Assembly: GCA_009741485.1 (NCBI GenBank) | Contig: CM019217.1 | Span: 38,945,303 to 39,009,302 of the forward strand | Direction: 5' to 3' | DNA: 64,000 nt | Origin: Malurus cyaneus samueli | Lineage: Eukaryota; Chordata; Aves; Passeriformes; Maluridae | Shown here: piece after piece, positions 24,901 through 37,600 of the stretch | Position numbering within the stretch: position 1 is the first letter of the stretch | How the letters are laid out: each line of letters begins with the position of its first letter | The notes under the pieces: model-generated | What the model saw: only the letters and a program-made list of their open reading frames with translations | Databases searched by the model: none | What the model was told of the DNA's origin: nothing | Made by a program: the position numbers and the translations under genes

Positions 24901-26965
24901 GTGATCCATGAGGTTATTCTGGATGTAAATTCAGCAGATAGTTTTTTTGCTGAAGTTGCCATAACACTTTTGAACTAACCTTCAGACAACTCACCTTCTC
25001 ATTGTACCCTTTTAAAAATAATGTAGCAGGCATAAAAAGAGTCTGAAGCAGTAACATAGACACAGGGAAACAAAGACATAGAGAAGGACATCTGTATAAA
25101 AGATACTAAATATTTTGTTTTCCTTGAACCCCAAGAGACAAAGTATACATTTAAAAAAGATTCAGAGCTCAAAAAGAATTGCAGTAATATCTATATAAAT
25201 TAATAATTTTTTGCAGAAGTTTAAAAAATACAGACTTGTACACTTTAGACAACAAATAATATCGTATTAAAAGAAAAAAGTTTTGAACCAACATTTCAGA
25301 AGGATATAGGCAGGTCAGTCAAATGTTTGTTTCTGTGGGAGTGTCTAAGAATCATGCGATAATGGTATGAATCTTTTAATAAAGCATTCATAATTTCTGA
25401 CAGGATTAAAATCTTGTTGATAGGGATTATTGAATTATATTTGGGATACTCAAACTGCTGAGCATCTATTATTTTACCTTACATTAATTGTGTACTATCC
25501 ATATCAACAATTTAGATGTTGGGTTTTTCTTCCCTTATCTGTTGGGTTTTTTTCCAAGAGCACTGAAATTCTGCAAATGAGACAAAGAATGTCAGAGTCA
25601 TAAACACTGAAGAAGACAGGCCACAGTTCCCTGGTTCCTTAGACCCAAACTCCCTGAAATAATTTTAATATAGGCAAACGTTCTGCCATGTATCTGGGAA
25701 AAAAATAAGGCTGCCATGCAGAGTGTGAGTTCTTCTGTCTTCGGCAGAAGCTTTTCTAAAAAGGACTTGGGAAGAATAATTAGCATATCACAGTTGCAGA
25801 ATGACATTTTGGCCAACCATGCATATATTATAATATTTAATGTTTTTCCTACAAAGTGTAAGCCACTAATGCCAGGACTGCTGCCTTTGAAGTTAGAGAC
25901 TAGCAGGTGGCTCTTGGGCTGGCTTTTTGGAGAATGTGGCTGCTGTTCCTATTTAAAAGTGAAGAGCAGTAGAAGAATGAGGAAGGGAAGGCCACAAGCA
26001 ATATCCTGTAAGTTGATCCCCACAAGAAGAATGCTGAGACCTCTGCTCAGTACTCATCTCATACAGGGACACCAGCTACCACAGAAACTGTCAGATACAT
26101 TTGTGTCCACCTCAGAGATGTGCAGGTGCTCTGTCCTGACAGCTCTGAGGGACTATGATGGGATTGTGTCTTTTTTAGGTAGAAATCATTTCTATGCTAT
26201 CTTGGAGATTGTATTGTCACTTCTACTTGAACCAATTCAATAGGGATTGCTTTATCTCCTGCTATTTGATTTGCTAAAAAAAGATAGTCTCAAATGAATT
26301 CTGGATCCCTAAATTATTCTAGTTTATGCTCTGATGGTATGGATTGTTTTTTCATATCAGCAGGCATTTTTTACTGCATCTGAATAATAGAAGGCAGGGT
26401 TGGTACAAAAAAATGAGGCTTTGCTTGCCTGCTCTTAGGTATAAAAGCATTCATACAAAAGAGGGGAGACAAGAAAGAAGGGAGGATGATAAAATTTGTG
26501 TGCTTAGAATCCTGGTTTATTCAAAGTATTATTTCAAAATAATATACCAAATACACTGGTTATGGAAAGGGCTGACTATAACAATGTTACCTTCCCTTGG
26601 CTAATGTGAGTGAAGAAACTGAGACAACACAAAATAAATGCAGAGAAATGAAGAAAAGTATAACCTGCAGAGCACAGAATAATCAACATATGGGGAAAGG
26701 CAGTTAGCTCTGGAAAGCTGAAATGAATTCAGAAGACAACTAGACCACTGTCCTTAGAAACAGAGCACCAAACAGTCTGGTAGCACACAAGTCAGTGAAT
26801 GTAAACATAAACAGAAAAAGGGCAATCATTTTACCCAGATGTTCCCACCCCCACCCCTAAAATTATTCACAATCTGCAATGCAGTAATGCTTTGAGTAAG
26901 AAGTGATGAGGGGGGAAGGAAAACAATCATTTGTGAACATCTTAAATTTGTGTTGTAGTTTATAA
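21943..26965. other. intergenic, no gene recognised
   Basis: This contains a G/T-rich simple stretch (23617-23717) and a 20-T tract (24075-24094). It also holds the longest open frame in the desert (25716-26243, 175 residues), which shows no recognisable domain. No splice-consistent coding exon or RNA gene was identified. Confidence 0.55.
23617..23717. repeat. G/T-only low-complexity stretch
   Basis: About 100 bases are composed almost only of T and G. The G runs have lengths 3, 8 and 5, separated by T-rich spacers, and a 12-base T run follows. Confidence 0.9.
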
Positions 26966-26970
26966 CACGC
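26966..26970. repeat. target-site duplication, left copy (CACGC)
   Basis: The five bases CACGC directly precede the LTR at 26971 and are repeated exactly at 27723-27727, directly after it. Confidence 0.85.
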
Positions 26971-27722
26971 TGTCTCGGTTTTGAGACAAATGTTTTCAGA
27001 GAAAAACGTTCCAGAGAAACATTTCCCCTGAAATGAAAATAAATTTGATAATTTTTTCCCCCCACCAACAGAAAATAGATACTGGGCAAAAAAGTGAAGA
27101 GAAAAAAAAAAGTAATTTATTAACACAGTGCCCACAGGACACAGATAAAAAGTAACTGTTAGATATTCAAAAGAAAACCCGCCACGGGGCGACAGATGGC
27201 GCCTCCCGTCCCGGAAAAGAAACAAAAGAAAAAACAACCACGTGGCCGTTTCCGTAACAGTGGCAAAAAGAAAAAAAAAACCAAGAAACCTGTACCACAG
27301 TCTTTTCTTCCCTGTGATGGGTCAGAGGACTCGGTGTGTTTCTGCTGCCAGCCGGTTCCCTTCCGGAATCCCGAGGAGGTGACCCGGGCTTTTTCTCCCG
27401 GAGAGGCGGATGGGGGTCTGAGGAGAGCGCGAACTAACAGCCGAAACTTAACAATGTAACTGGCTGCACTCTGCGAGCAGAAGGACTCCCACGGAGAGAA
27501 AGCTGAGCCAGAGCGGAGCTGGGAAAAAGCTAGCCAGAGCGGAGCTGGAAAAAGCTAGGACTGTTGGCAGCGCTGGCTTTTTAAACCGCACCGCGCTGCC
27601 TTTCCCAGCAGCCCACGCGGCTTCTTCCTGGTTACACTTAAAGATACAGAACATCTTTTGGGCGTATATGCCAACAGAAAAGGAATACAGAACAAAATTG
27701 GCACAAAAATCAACCCAAGACA
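26971..27722 (-). mobile_element. solo LTR of an endogenous retrovirus, copy A
   Basis: This 752-base element starts TGTCTCGGTTTTGAGACA and ends CAACCCAAGACA, giving TG...CA ends. It is flanked by the perfect 5-base duplication CACGC. It shares most of its length, in order, with the LTR at 57415-58239. On the minus strand an AATAAA (complement at 27116-27121) lies about 146 bases from the 3' end, as expected for the R/U5 border, so the element is on the minus strand. No internal retroviral sequence adjoins either end, so it is a solo LTR left by LTR-LTR recombination. A 26-base tandem duplication (27506-27556) lies in the U3 side. The GC- and CpG-rich middle contrasts with the AT-rich flanks. 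All open frames inside it (26826-27850) are non-genic. Confidence 0.9.
27506..27556. repeat. 26-base tandem duplication inside LTR copy A
   Basis: Two adjacent units of AGCCAGAGCGGAGCTGG followed by AAAAAGCT occur at 27506-27531 and 27532-27556, differing by one G. The related LTR at 57415 does not show this duplication. Confidence 0.85.
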
Positions 27723-27727
27723 CACGC
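27723..27727. repeat. target-site duplication, right copy (CACGC)
   Basis: Exact repeat of 26966-26970, immediately after the LTR. Confidence 0.85.
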
Positions 27728-30700
27728 CCGCTGTCATATTTTAGGTGCAGAATCAATTGTCCCTGCAGGCTGGAATCAGCTGCTGCACTTTCTAGCAAAG
27801 CCAGCCTACCTTTCTTCAAGGAGATGAGGTTTGTAATTGGAGATGGGTAATATTGCCAGACATGGAACTTCCTCTTGAGAACAGACTCTGAATTTTATTT
27901 CTATTGCTGACTAAGTGCAGGATAGTGTCCGAATGCCAAACCAAGGAGTTTCCAATGTTAGTTTCATATTTTTAACCTTTTGTATCTAGACATAAAAATA
28001 AAGGGTACTCAGGAAGGTTCACATCTCTTGGAATATTTAGTACTGAAACGAAGGCAAGAAAAGGCTGTGCTTTCACTGTCTGAAATAAGAACAATCTGGT
28101 TAAGGATTCAGTCAGTCTGCTAATGTCAGTGTGTTTGCTATAGAAAGAAAACACTTGAAGATGTTGAATGTGAAAAGGAATAAGAAAACATCCTCTGTAG
28201 CTGCTTTCTGTAGAGTAGGTTGGTTTTTCTTTTATAATTAATTTTCATAATATTTTATTTTCATAAGTGAGATAAGGTGACAAGGATGGTGATGGTCCAT
28301 AACTGGCATCCAGGGAAATAAATTCTTTTCTGATTATTAGCTAATGCATCGGTGGCTCAAAAATGATGAAAAACTGACCAGAGGGCTATAGAATTTCTCT
28401 AACCCTAGATTACTTTATTTCCTCAAGGGTGCTAGGTTGGTTTGTTTTTTTTCAGATGGCATTTCAAACTTGCCTTTCTCTTGCATTTCCACTGACCTTC
28501 AATGCCACACCATCCAACCGTTTTATAAAGTGTTGGAAAGTAGCCTCAATGCTGAAGGAGAATTGAGGCAGAGAAAAGAGGATATATAAGGTCATAACAA
28601 GTTCATAGTAAAATGAAAGCAAACCCTCTCTATTCATCCTCAGCTAAAGGTTATCCTACTTTCCCTAGGAAAATATATCATGTCAAAATTTCTGTGAAAC
28701 TTGGGAAAGGTTCCCTGTGGTGTTTCTGACACCGCATTTCTGGCAGAGCAGTATAAGCTACAGCAAATACTCTGATACACAATGTCTGGTTTTAGGTATT
28801 TCACTGTCCTTGTGTATTTCCTCCAGCTTTCCTCCAGACTATTAAAAATACTATTTCCTTTCCTTCCCTAAAATGGTGGAAGAGACAGTGATGCCTACTT
28901 GCCACTATACTTTCTATCTGAATGTTTCTTTACTGCAAACAATGTGCCTTTTTTTTAAATAAGGAAGCCCATTTTATTAAACATTGTTCTTCTTTGGTTA
29001 AGGAATACAGTTATAGTAAAACAAATAAACCATTTCTTCTAACCAAGAAATATTTACTAAAATGCCCTGAAGAATGCACCATTTTTAACTTTATAGTATC
29101 CCATTGTGTAAGATTGGCCGAATCTCTAGAGGATTTTTTTTTTTTTTTTTTTTTGGCACAGTTGTAATTTGTCCTAAAAAAATTTTATGAAAGAAAAACA
29201 AACAAACCCACAACTCAAGATATGTCTGCACTTGAGTGTACTTTTGTGTGCATTTGTAAGATGAAATTCATGTCTTGTTGAAGACAAAAGGTGTTTTGTC
29301 TTGTCACATAGAGAAAAGACTCAGGACCTTGAAAACCTGGTATGTCCTTAGGGGTCTTGTAATGTATCACAGCAATTTATCATGACTGAATCCATGTTAG
29401 GAGGCTGATCTGCACAAGCACAGTAAGGTATTTTGAAGATACATTTTTTACTTGGTCAAGTATAAATTCTGTAGTGCCTGAGGAGTTAGAAATATTTTTT
29501 CCAGCTGTTACCTGTAATACCAATGTGTGATCTATATCTCTGTGTGCTTTATCTTTTCAGATATTTGTACAAATCCCCCTGCTTGCTGTGTATGATGACT
29601 TTTTCCTCTATTCTAGTCTCGCTGCTTTTGTGTGTTGAAACCTGGTAAGCAAGAGAGGTGACTTTTGGCCTGTTAGGTGGTTGACCTTTCTGGCAAAGAA
29701 ATGGAGGGTTTATAACAGATTTTACGTGTATACCTTTGAACTGTGTGAGATAGCTCAAAATAATGTGTGATAGATACAGTGTACTGTAAAGAGTAAGGTT
29801 ATGTTTCAGTGTTTACCAGCAACATTGATAATTGCATTATCCTCTGTAAATTTCTATTTCTGATGACATTTTGCCATTTGAAACTTTATTAATTTCTCTA
29901 TCATGTTTTGCATTTGTTTTATAAATGGCATGTGCACAAATCTATGTCATGGACTTGAAGAAAGGGGAAAAAATATCTGATATTAAACCCTAAAGGCATC
30001 TGTTCAGTTACCTGTATCTGAGAGTAAAACAACAATGCTGCCATCTGTTACATTTTCTCTTTGATGGCTATTGCCCTCATTGTAGGTTATTGCAGGTCTC
30101 AAAGGGCTATACTCACGTTGCCTTTGAGCCATTTTCTAAAGAATAAAAAATATTTTACATTTTCTCCTGTCACTGCACAAGGTATATGGAAAAGATTGCT
30201 TCAATTACGAGATTACTTATATTATTTTTAAGCAGGATTGATTTTGTTTTCATGTAGTAGAGACAAAAGTGAACTCTCTAAAATGTTTTTTTAAATGTGG
30301 TGTTGTTGCCTTGCATGACTTTGCATAATGGTATGACAATATTTACTATTTATTTCAGATATTTAGTCAAAAAAACCCACTCTGAGCAACTTTCTCACCT
30401 GTACACAACCAGAGGAAGGCATTATTTAGAGCTGAATGTTACAAAACAAAAAAAAAAATAAAGCTACATATAGCAGCTGGGTTTTTTTTTTTTTTTTCAG
30501 TCTCATTCAGCCACTAATCTGTCACAATCTTTGTCAGAGTAAGTCAGGTGTTTTATGAAGAAAAAAGCAACTCTCTTTTCTCACTGTGTTCATGGCTCTG
30601 CTGAGTGTGAAAGGTGCAATACACCGCTGTGATCCTTCTCAGATAGTAATTTCATTTCTTTGCCAAGACTAACAAAGAGCAGAGTAAGAGCCCACACTTT

Positions 30701-31384
30701 TTCGCCTTCCAATGCTTGCATTTAAATGGAAGCTTTTCTCTGAAGTAGAATTTTCCTCACTTTTCTTAGTGAAAAAAGAAAAAGAAAAAAATTAACCATG
30801 ATACTGTGAGGATGAAACACTTATTTTTGACGAAAGAAATAGTCCAGAATTTCAGAGCCCCTTCACCACCGTTAGTTCATGAAATGACAAATGAATGGCA
30901 ACAATGTCCTCCCCCACTGTCTGTTCCTTATTTATTTCATTTTTAAGATAACAAAATGACAATCTCTCCAACATGAGTGTTATATTAAAGCTAGTTTGTT
31001 TTTGTTTTGGTTTTTTTGGGGGGGCCGTGTTTGGAACTAATCCTAGGTGTAATAACAACATTGAAAGAAACTGGGGTAGGGGTATTTTTAGTCACTTTTA
31101 GAAAATTCCTTCCAAGGATCATAATCTGGATGCTTTGGAAGGTGCCATTGTAAATTCAGGACTTACAACTCAGTGCTTCATCTCAGTTCTTACAACTCAG
31201 TGCTGTGGAGAGAGCAGGAGGGGTGAGGAAGAACAGACCTTTTCATCCAGGCAGACTACAAAGGCAACGTCCTGGGCCAGCCCCTCTATTTCTCACCACT
31301 AAGTGAATTTCTACAGCAGTGGCAGTAATTGGAAGCAGAATATTATGGAAACTTTCAGTGCACCCTTTTGTATATTTTATAGAA
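27728..31384. other. intergenic, no gene recognised
   Basis: AT-rich sequence. It holds T tracts at 29134-29154 (21 T) and 30482-30497, and a 16-base direct repeat (CTTACAACTCAGTGCT) at 31162-31177 and 31189-31204. No gene or other transposon was recognised. Confidence 0.6.
31162..31204. repeat. 16-base direct repeat, period 27
   Basis: CTTACAACTCAGTGCT occurs exactly at 31162-31177 and 31189-31204. The spacer between them is 11 bases. Confidence 0.85.
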
Positions 31385-31620
31385 TTTATAGTGACAGAAC
31401 AAGGGGGAATGGCTTTAAACTGAAAGACAGTGGGTTTAGATTGGATATCAGAAAGAAATGCTTTACTGTGAGGATGGTGAGGTACTGACACAGTTACCAA
31501 TCCCTGGAAGTTGTCAAGGCCACGTTGGGTGCAACCTGGGTTGGGGAAGTTGTCCCTGCCCATAGCAGAGGGGTTGGAACCAAATGGTCTTTAAGATCCC
31601 TTCCAACCCAGGCCTGCATA
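31385..31620 (+). mobile_element. CR1 LINE 3' end with internal deletions
   Basis: Sense CR1 sequence: GTGACAGAACAAGGGGGAAT, GGCTTTAAACTGAAAGA, GAAAGAAATGCTTTACTGTG, AGGATGGTGAGGTACTG, CCCTGGAAGT, GTCCCTGCCCATAGCAGAGG, GGTTGGAACCAAATGGTC and TTTAAGATCCCTTCCAACCC. Compared with the usual avian CR1 3' end, it lacks parts of the AACAGGTTGCCCAGAGAAGT block and most of the GGGCAACCTGGTCTAG block. It is a decayed copy and 5'-truncated. Confidence 0.93.
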
Positions 31621-34600
31621 TTTTACCTTGTGATCTCCTACAGAAACAAATGAGAGGAATGAGCTGTAAATATGGTAAGATATTTCTTGTTTCTTTTGTA
31701 TGTCTGTATGAAAGCGATTGCAGCATTACTGGCATTTCTGTAACCAAGATATGCAGTGTCTGTCAGGTGAGTAATGGTGTAGGTTACCCAATACCTCATT
31801 TCAGATAGTACTCTTATCTCTCACCATTTCATCTGTTGTAACTGTTTTCCCGTAATTTAAATTGGTATTTCAGGTTTCAGCTCAGAGATTTGTGTCCTGA
31901 AGAGCACAGGAGAAAACAAGTTTGTTTGCAGGTAGGAAAGAAAGCAGATAACCTTGCAGCAGGTCTTGGAAAAGGAAAATTGAGGTGACAGCACCTATTT
32001 GAAGTGGACCAGGCACCCATGTGTTACATGTTTTGTCTCTGTGAATTTGCTAGAGGAGAAATATGAAGTGTTGGGCTTTTAATTAGGTGTAGCATTGAGT
32101 TAGAGTGCACTTGGAGGCTGATCTCTTCTGAGCCAAAATGAGAAAACCCTGTGCTAAAGTAGATTGTTGGGGGAAAAAAAAAAAAAAGGTAAATCACATG
32201 AACATCTGAAATGTGGACTCAGTTTCTGAGATATTTCCCTCTATTTTCCCACAATGGTACAATGGTACATTTGGATTCCAAATCCCCTCAGCGAATGGTT
32301 CATGTTCATCTTAGTGTATCAAACTTCTTTATATCATTTGTAAATTTTACATTTTGGTGGGAAGATGAGAGGCATAACTATGTCTCCCTGTAGTGGTGCA
32401 ATATGCAAATTTTGAACTTTAACTTCTTTCAGCTGCAGGAGTGGTTGTTGAGTGACCACTTCTCCTTTCAGACGTGCAGGGTGAGGACAATGACAGTTCA
32501 GAAAACAGCAGCCTGTTCCATACCTGATTATCTTTTTATCTTCCATGGCAAGAATTTCTCAGTATGCTCAATATGCAGCTGATGAATATAAAAAGAACCT
32601 GAAATGTTAATGAGGGCAATTATTCCTTTCATTACTTCATTAGTGCTGATAAGTAACTTAGCTGAAGTTTGTCCAAGACCTAAGAAATGTGTCATTACAT
32701 AAAACTGGCCATTTTTTCTAGATGTAATGAAACATCTGGTTTAGAGGCTATAAAAAACACCTCTCAAATAACCCTGTCCATCTCCTTAAAGTAGGCACTT
32801 TGCAGAAAGCTGTCACGAGAAAAGGAGGCAGAAGACACCTGGAGAAACATATTGTGTTGCTCAAAGTAGGTTTATTTGTATTCCATAAGCAAAGACAAGG
32901 GAATAAAAACCTTTTGCCTCAATCACTTCATCAATGCACAGGATTACAAAATGGAATTGAAAGTAAAAGGTGGCAATGAGTAGAAGTAAAACAGCTGCTT
33001 TTAAACAGTGTTACTTATTTGGGTTGGGAATTTTTGCATTATCCAACTGTCTTGTTATCTTGTTCCATCTTATCCTCAAGTGAGTAATCTAGACTCATGG
33101 GGCAGCAGTGACTAAATTTCTGTTCTTAAAAAGGTTTTTGCAGTCTTTTTGCCTATTGGTCACTGAGGGTATGACTTTAAAAGAAAAAATTGAAGAAGTC
33201 ATTAGAGAAAAAAATGGGAAAGAGGAAGGGGAAGGGAAAACGAGAATGTAACTATGGAATTTTAAAACCAGTCTGTTGGTTTAGAGAGACTACTATTTAA
33301 ATATTTAAAGCCTGCTAGTCTCTGGTACTTTGCTGCAACACAGCTCAGCTTCTATTCTATGAAATTCCTTTTTTCCTCATCTTCTCTTCTTTCAGTGTGA
33401 CAGGAACCAAAACTATGTCTCTAGAATATTTGGAAAAATATTTATAGGTCTCTCTTTAGAATTATTGCCTGCATTTCTTCATGGATGTGGTGTCCTGGTT
33501 CATGCTATCTAACTGTGTGCACAATGTGTTCATTTTTATATGTAAAGAATACAAGGTTATAAAGTCATGAGTCCCAAAAGGTGAAATTTCTGCTAAATAC
33601 TGCAGAAAGATACAGAGCTCTTTATTACTATTCTAAAAAGACAGAAGAAAAAAAGCTTTTCTAAAAAAGAATCCTTTCAAATTTGACTTTTAAGAAACTA
33701 GACTAGAAGGCCTTTTTTTCTTCATTGTGTTTAACTTTCCCCTTGGATTCAGAAAAGTCTATTTAAAAGGAACCTTTTGAAAATTATTGAGCACAGCTGT
33801 AATCTGTTATGTGGTGTATTTCAACTCCATGCTTGGTAATTAGTTCAGTGTAATTATCCGTCTATTTATCCCTGATCTAATCTTTTGACACATTAAATCT
33901 TGTTTAGCATTTTACCATAACATTTTCTGCTAAACCTAGTCTGCTTGGGAATCACTTCATGCCATTTTCTTCTCTTTATGTACTTCCTGTGCTTTCTTAA
34001 TTGTGTGGACATGTCCATGGAGGATGCTGTAGATCTGAGGAAATGCCATGGCATTGAGACCTACAAAGGCATGTGCAAAGAGTGGGAAAAGAGACCCTCA
34101 CGGGTAGAGAGGGAAAGAGCTCGGTGCTTGTGCCTTCTGCTTGTCCTCCAAGTTTCTAAAAGAAACCTTTTCAGGAAGTCACTGCTCTTTCTGTGTCACT
34201 GAAGAGCAGGAAACTTTCCTCTGACAAGGGAGTCTTCACAAAACATTTGAAATGGGCTGTGGCAATTTGTTCTCTTAACAGCTCAGAAAGAATGAAGAAG
34301 AGGTGATTATGGATACGTGTACAACTGTGCATTGACAGTGCTGCTGTGGAGCGTGCCCTGGCTGCCAGGACTGGGACTCCACTGGAGCTGCTGCCACATT
34401 TATTAACCAGAACCATCTGTCGTTGTAAGATAAACCTGTGGACTTTTTCCTGAGACAACAGGCAGCTTCCAAAAAATCAGCAGGACCTGACTACTCAGTG
34501 TGACAAAGCCAACATAAATGCCCTTGGGACAGCATCTTATTTAAAATGTTTAAGTATCACATACAGGGTTCAAAATAGGACAAAAATAATTATTGTTCCT

Positions 34601-37600
34601 GGCCCCAGAAATGTTTGCTGAATTAAAAGCTTTTCAAACTGTTGCAGGTAGGAAAATAAAATCTTTCTCAGAGGAAGCTATTTTCTGCCCCAAAATTGTC
34701 AAAATTTCAGATCAAATAGGTTCAGCTCTTAGGAGCTGAACATACTGAATGACAGTATCTGATACTCCTGTTGATGTGACTAATGCTGGATAATGTCTTT
34801 ATTGAAGTAAACTTACTTTTCTGCAAAGATCCTCTATGGCTCTCAGCAGGATAATACCCATTTCAGATATTTTCTTTAGTATATTTTAGAAGAAAATTAA
34901 AGATATCCATTAACAGTAGGCAGAGCATTTGGTAATCTGGCCAAATAGTGATAAGTCAGTGACAGTAAAGAATAACACCATGTTCCTTCAAAAAAGTTAC
35001 ATAATTCCTTATGGATTTCCTACCTTGACTATCATCTTTTTGATGATAAGAGAATGCCTAAAACCCAGTATAAGGTTCCCTCTGGAACCCATAGCATCAA
35101 ATGCTTAATTTGAACCTGCCAGATAGCCTGAGTGTTTAGTATTACTTTGTGACTGTACACGTTCTTGGTACGTACTTCACTTTGTGTGTTTGAAAGAGTT
35201 CAGTCAAGAGCAGAAGTGGGAGGTTTCCTGACGAGCCTGCAGTGGGCCTTTGGTGATGTCTTCAATAATTCTCTGCTGTAACAAATTTGAATTCTTTTGC
35301 TGACACATTCATCAGCTGACTGAATGCCGCTGTTTCCTTAATGACTGAAATATGTGTGGCAGGCTAGAAGGCTTGGAAAATGGCCTTCTTCACATCAAAG
35401 ACAGCCTGAAGTAAGTTCTGACCGCTGGCTTTACCAGAGGAACTGTTAAACTCTTCAGGAAGTTGAAGTGGCCCATGAAAAAACAATCTTTTGGTATGTA
35501 GGACTGTTTCCTTTGTAAGCTGTGGAAGCTGTTACCAGACAGAACATCTTTGATTAGCAAGAACTTTATCTCTTCTTGTGAGTGCTTAATTTTAGTGGCC
35601 AAATTTCATTTGTGGTATGGCTGAGAGTAAAAAAAAAATTAAAAAAATTTTAAAAAAAAGTTTTCTGTTAAAAGTTTATCAGAGAAAGATAAAAGAGTTT
35701 TCTTATGTAGGAAAAGTGTTTACTAGTTTAGACAGCAGCAAAATAAGGCCTTGAACATAATCTTTTCTTTGTCCAAGACATGGCCAGAATTATCTCTTCT
35801 CTCTTCATATTCTGATTTTTTTTCCTGTAAAGTAAGTGTTTGCCAAACAACTGAATTAAATAATTTTTAGATTTGTGTGTCTAGAGTCAGGCACTGCCAC
35901 ACACTTCTGTGTAGCTGTTCATTTAGATACATCTTGCTTGCTCCTAGCTCTGTCAGTGTTCTTGTTTATTCTGCCTTTAATCTCTCAACTTGCCAACTTG
36001 AGAAAGAAAGGAGGCAGCCACTCTGCATTTGCTCCCCTCCTCTGTCGAGGTACTACATTCCCATCTTACATTAGAAAGTTTGTCTTAGACATAAATGGGC
36101 ACTGTGTATATATATGTATATATCTTTATATCTTTATATATTTTAATAGATTGATATATTTTAAAAATTCTTATTTATTCATATTATGTCTATTTAGACA
36201 CATATATACACAATTCCTGGGATTCAATTCATCCCATAAAATTCACTGGCTATTCACCTGTTGAGGAAAATAATGGTCCCAGGTCAGAAAACACAACATC
36301 ACCCTCATCCTGTTTCTCCTGTGCTGGGAACATGGCACAGCAGCTGATGGTGCCCATGTTGTTATTAATCCTTATACATATATGTGACAGAGAAGAGAGA
36401 AAGATCAAGCTTATGAAATTAAATCTTTGATTAATAAGGTATATATAATAATCTTTAATTAAGTGTGAGACAGTGAGATATTGCCTGAAACAGAGGTTTA
36501 ACCAAGGGATAAAGCAAATCTTTCCACTGAATCATGTATAAATGTAAAAATGAAAATTTCATATCACTGAGTGTCTTCTTTTCAAAGTTAGGGAGAAGTT
36601 TTTTGCCATTCTGATTTAAGAGCTAAGAATTCCCAGAAGTATTCTTTGGAAGTAATCTATAAAATGTCATGCTGTTGGGACCATCCTTTTTCTTGCTTCT
36701 CATGAGCTATAAAGGTGCTGCATTCAGAACTTCTCTTCAGGCTTTCCTTTGAGTGTCTCAACAGAGAAGACAAGAGAAAAGATGAATCTATATAAGAAAA
36801 GTGACCTTTAGTTAGATTTTACGCCAGACGTGTCATCAGTCATCATGTGCATCTATACACACTCTTTATCTCTGCTTTACATCCAGAGTACTTCTATGCC
36901 TTTAAATATTTATACTTCAGCCAGTCCAATCCGAGGGCATTATATTTTATAATATAAGTGTTATAATACTTATTTATTACATTTCAGGTGTGAACCCCAT
37001 TAGTTTTTGTATATGAAAGTTTTTCAATTTTTAATTTTTCTCTGCATCCTTGCTTTGTCTCCATATGGGTGCTCCAGAGCTCTGAAATAATGGATTCATC
37101 AGCTGAAATGAGACAAGTTTCTGTGCTTTCTTTTGTATGATAAAGGACTTTACAAATAAATGTCAGGAAAACCTTGTTGCTCAGAGGAGAGTCTTAAAAG
37201 TAGGTTGTAGCTGATGAAGGGCAAAAGATTCCTTGTGTTCTGATACAAGGACAAAAAATCAGCAGGTAGTACAAGAAGACCTTGAATTTGGGACATTTTT
37301 CCCCACAGAAGCAGATTTACGTGCAACTGTTTTTTCAAGAACTGAGCATGATTTTAAATGTGCAAAATGACAGAAGGTAGAGACTCCATGAAATATTACA
37401 TGCATGTATATATTTAAACAAATACCTCATGGAAACAAGAACAACAGTGCTACTGCTAAGACTTTGCTGTTATTTTCTCTATTTTACTACTGAGGCTTTT
37501 CTAAGTACTTTATCATCTCTCTTCTCCATATATTTCCCTTTTGCAACATTTAAGTAACACATGCCTTCAGAATGATGATGGAGAAAATCTCTCTCAAAGG

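Noticed and set aside
25716..26243. Longest open frame of the desert, 175 codons on the + strand
   Set aside because: No recognisable domain, no splice or codon pattern, and composition like the surroundings. One frame of this length is expected by chance in 55 kb. A search showing protein conservation would be needed to revive it.
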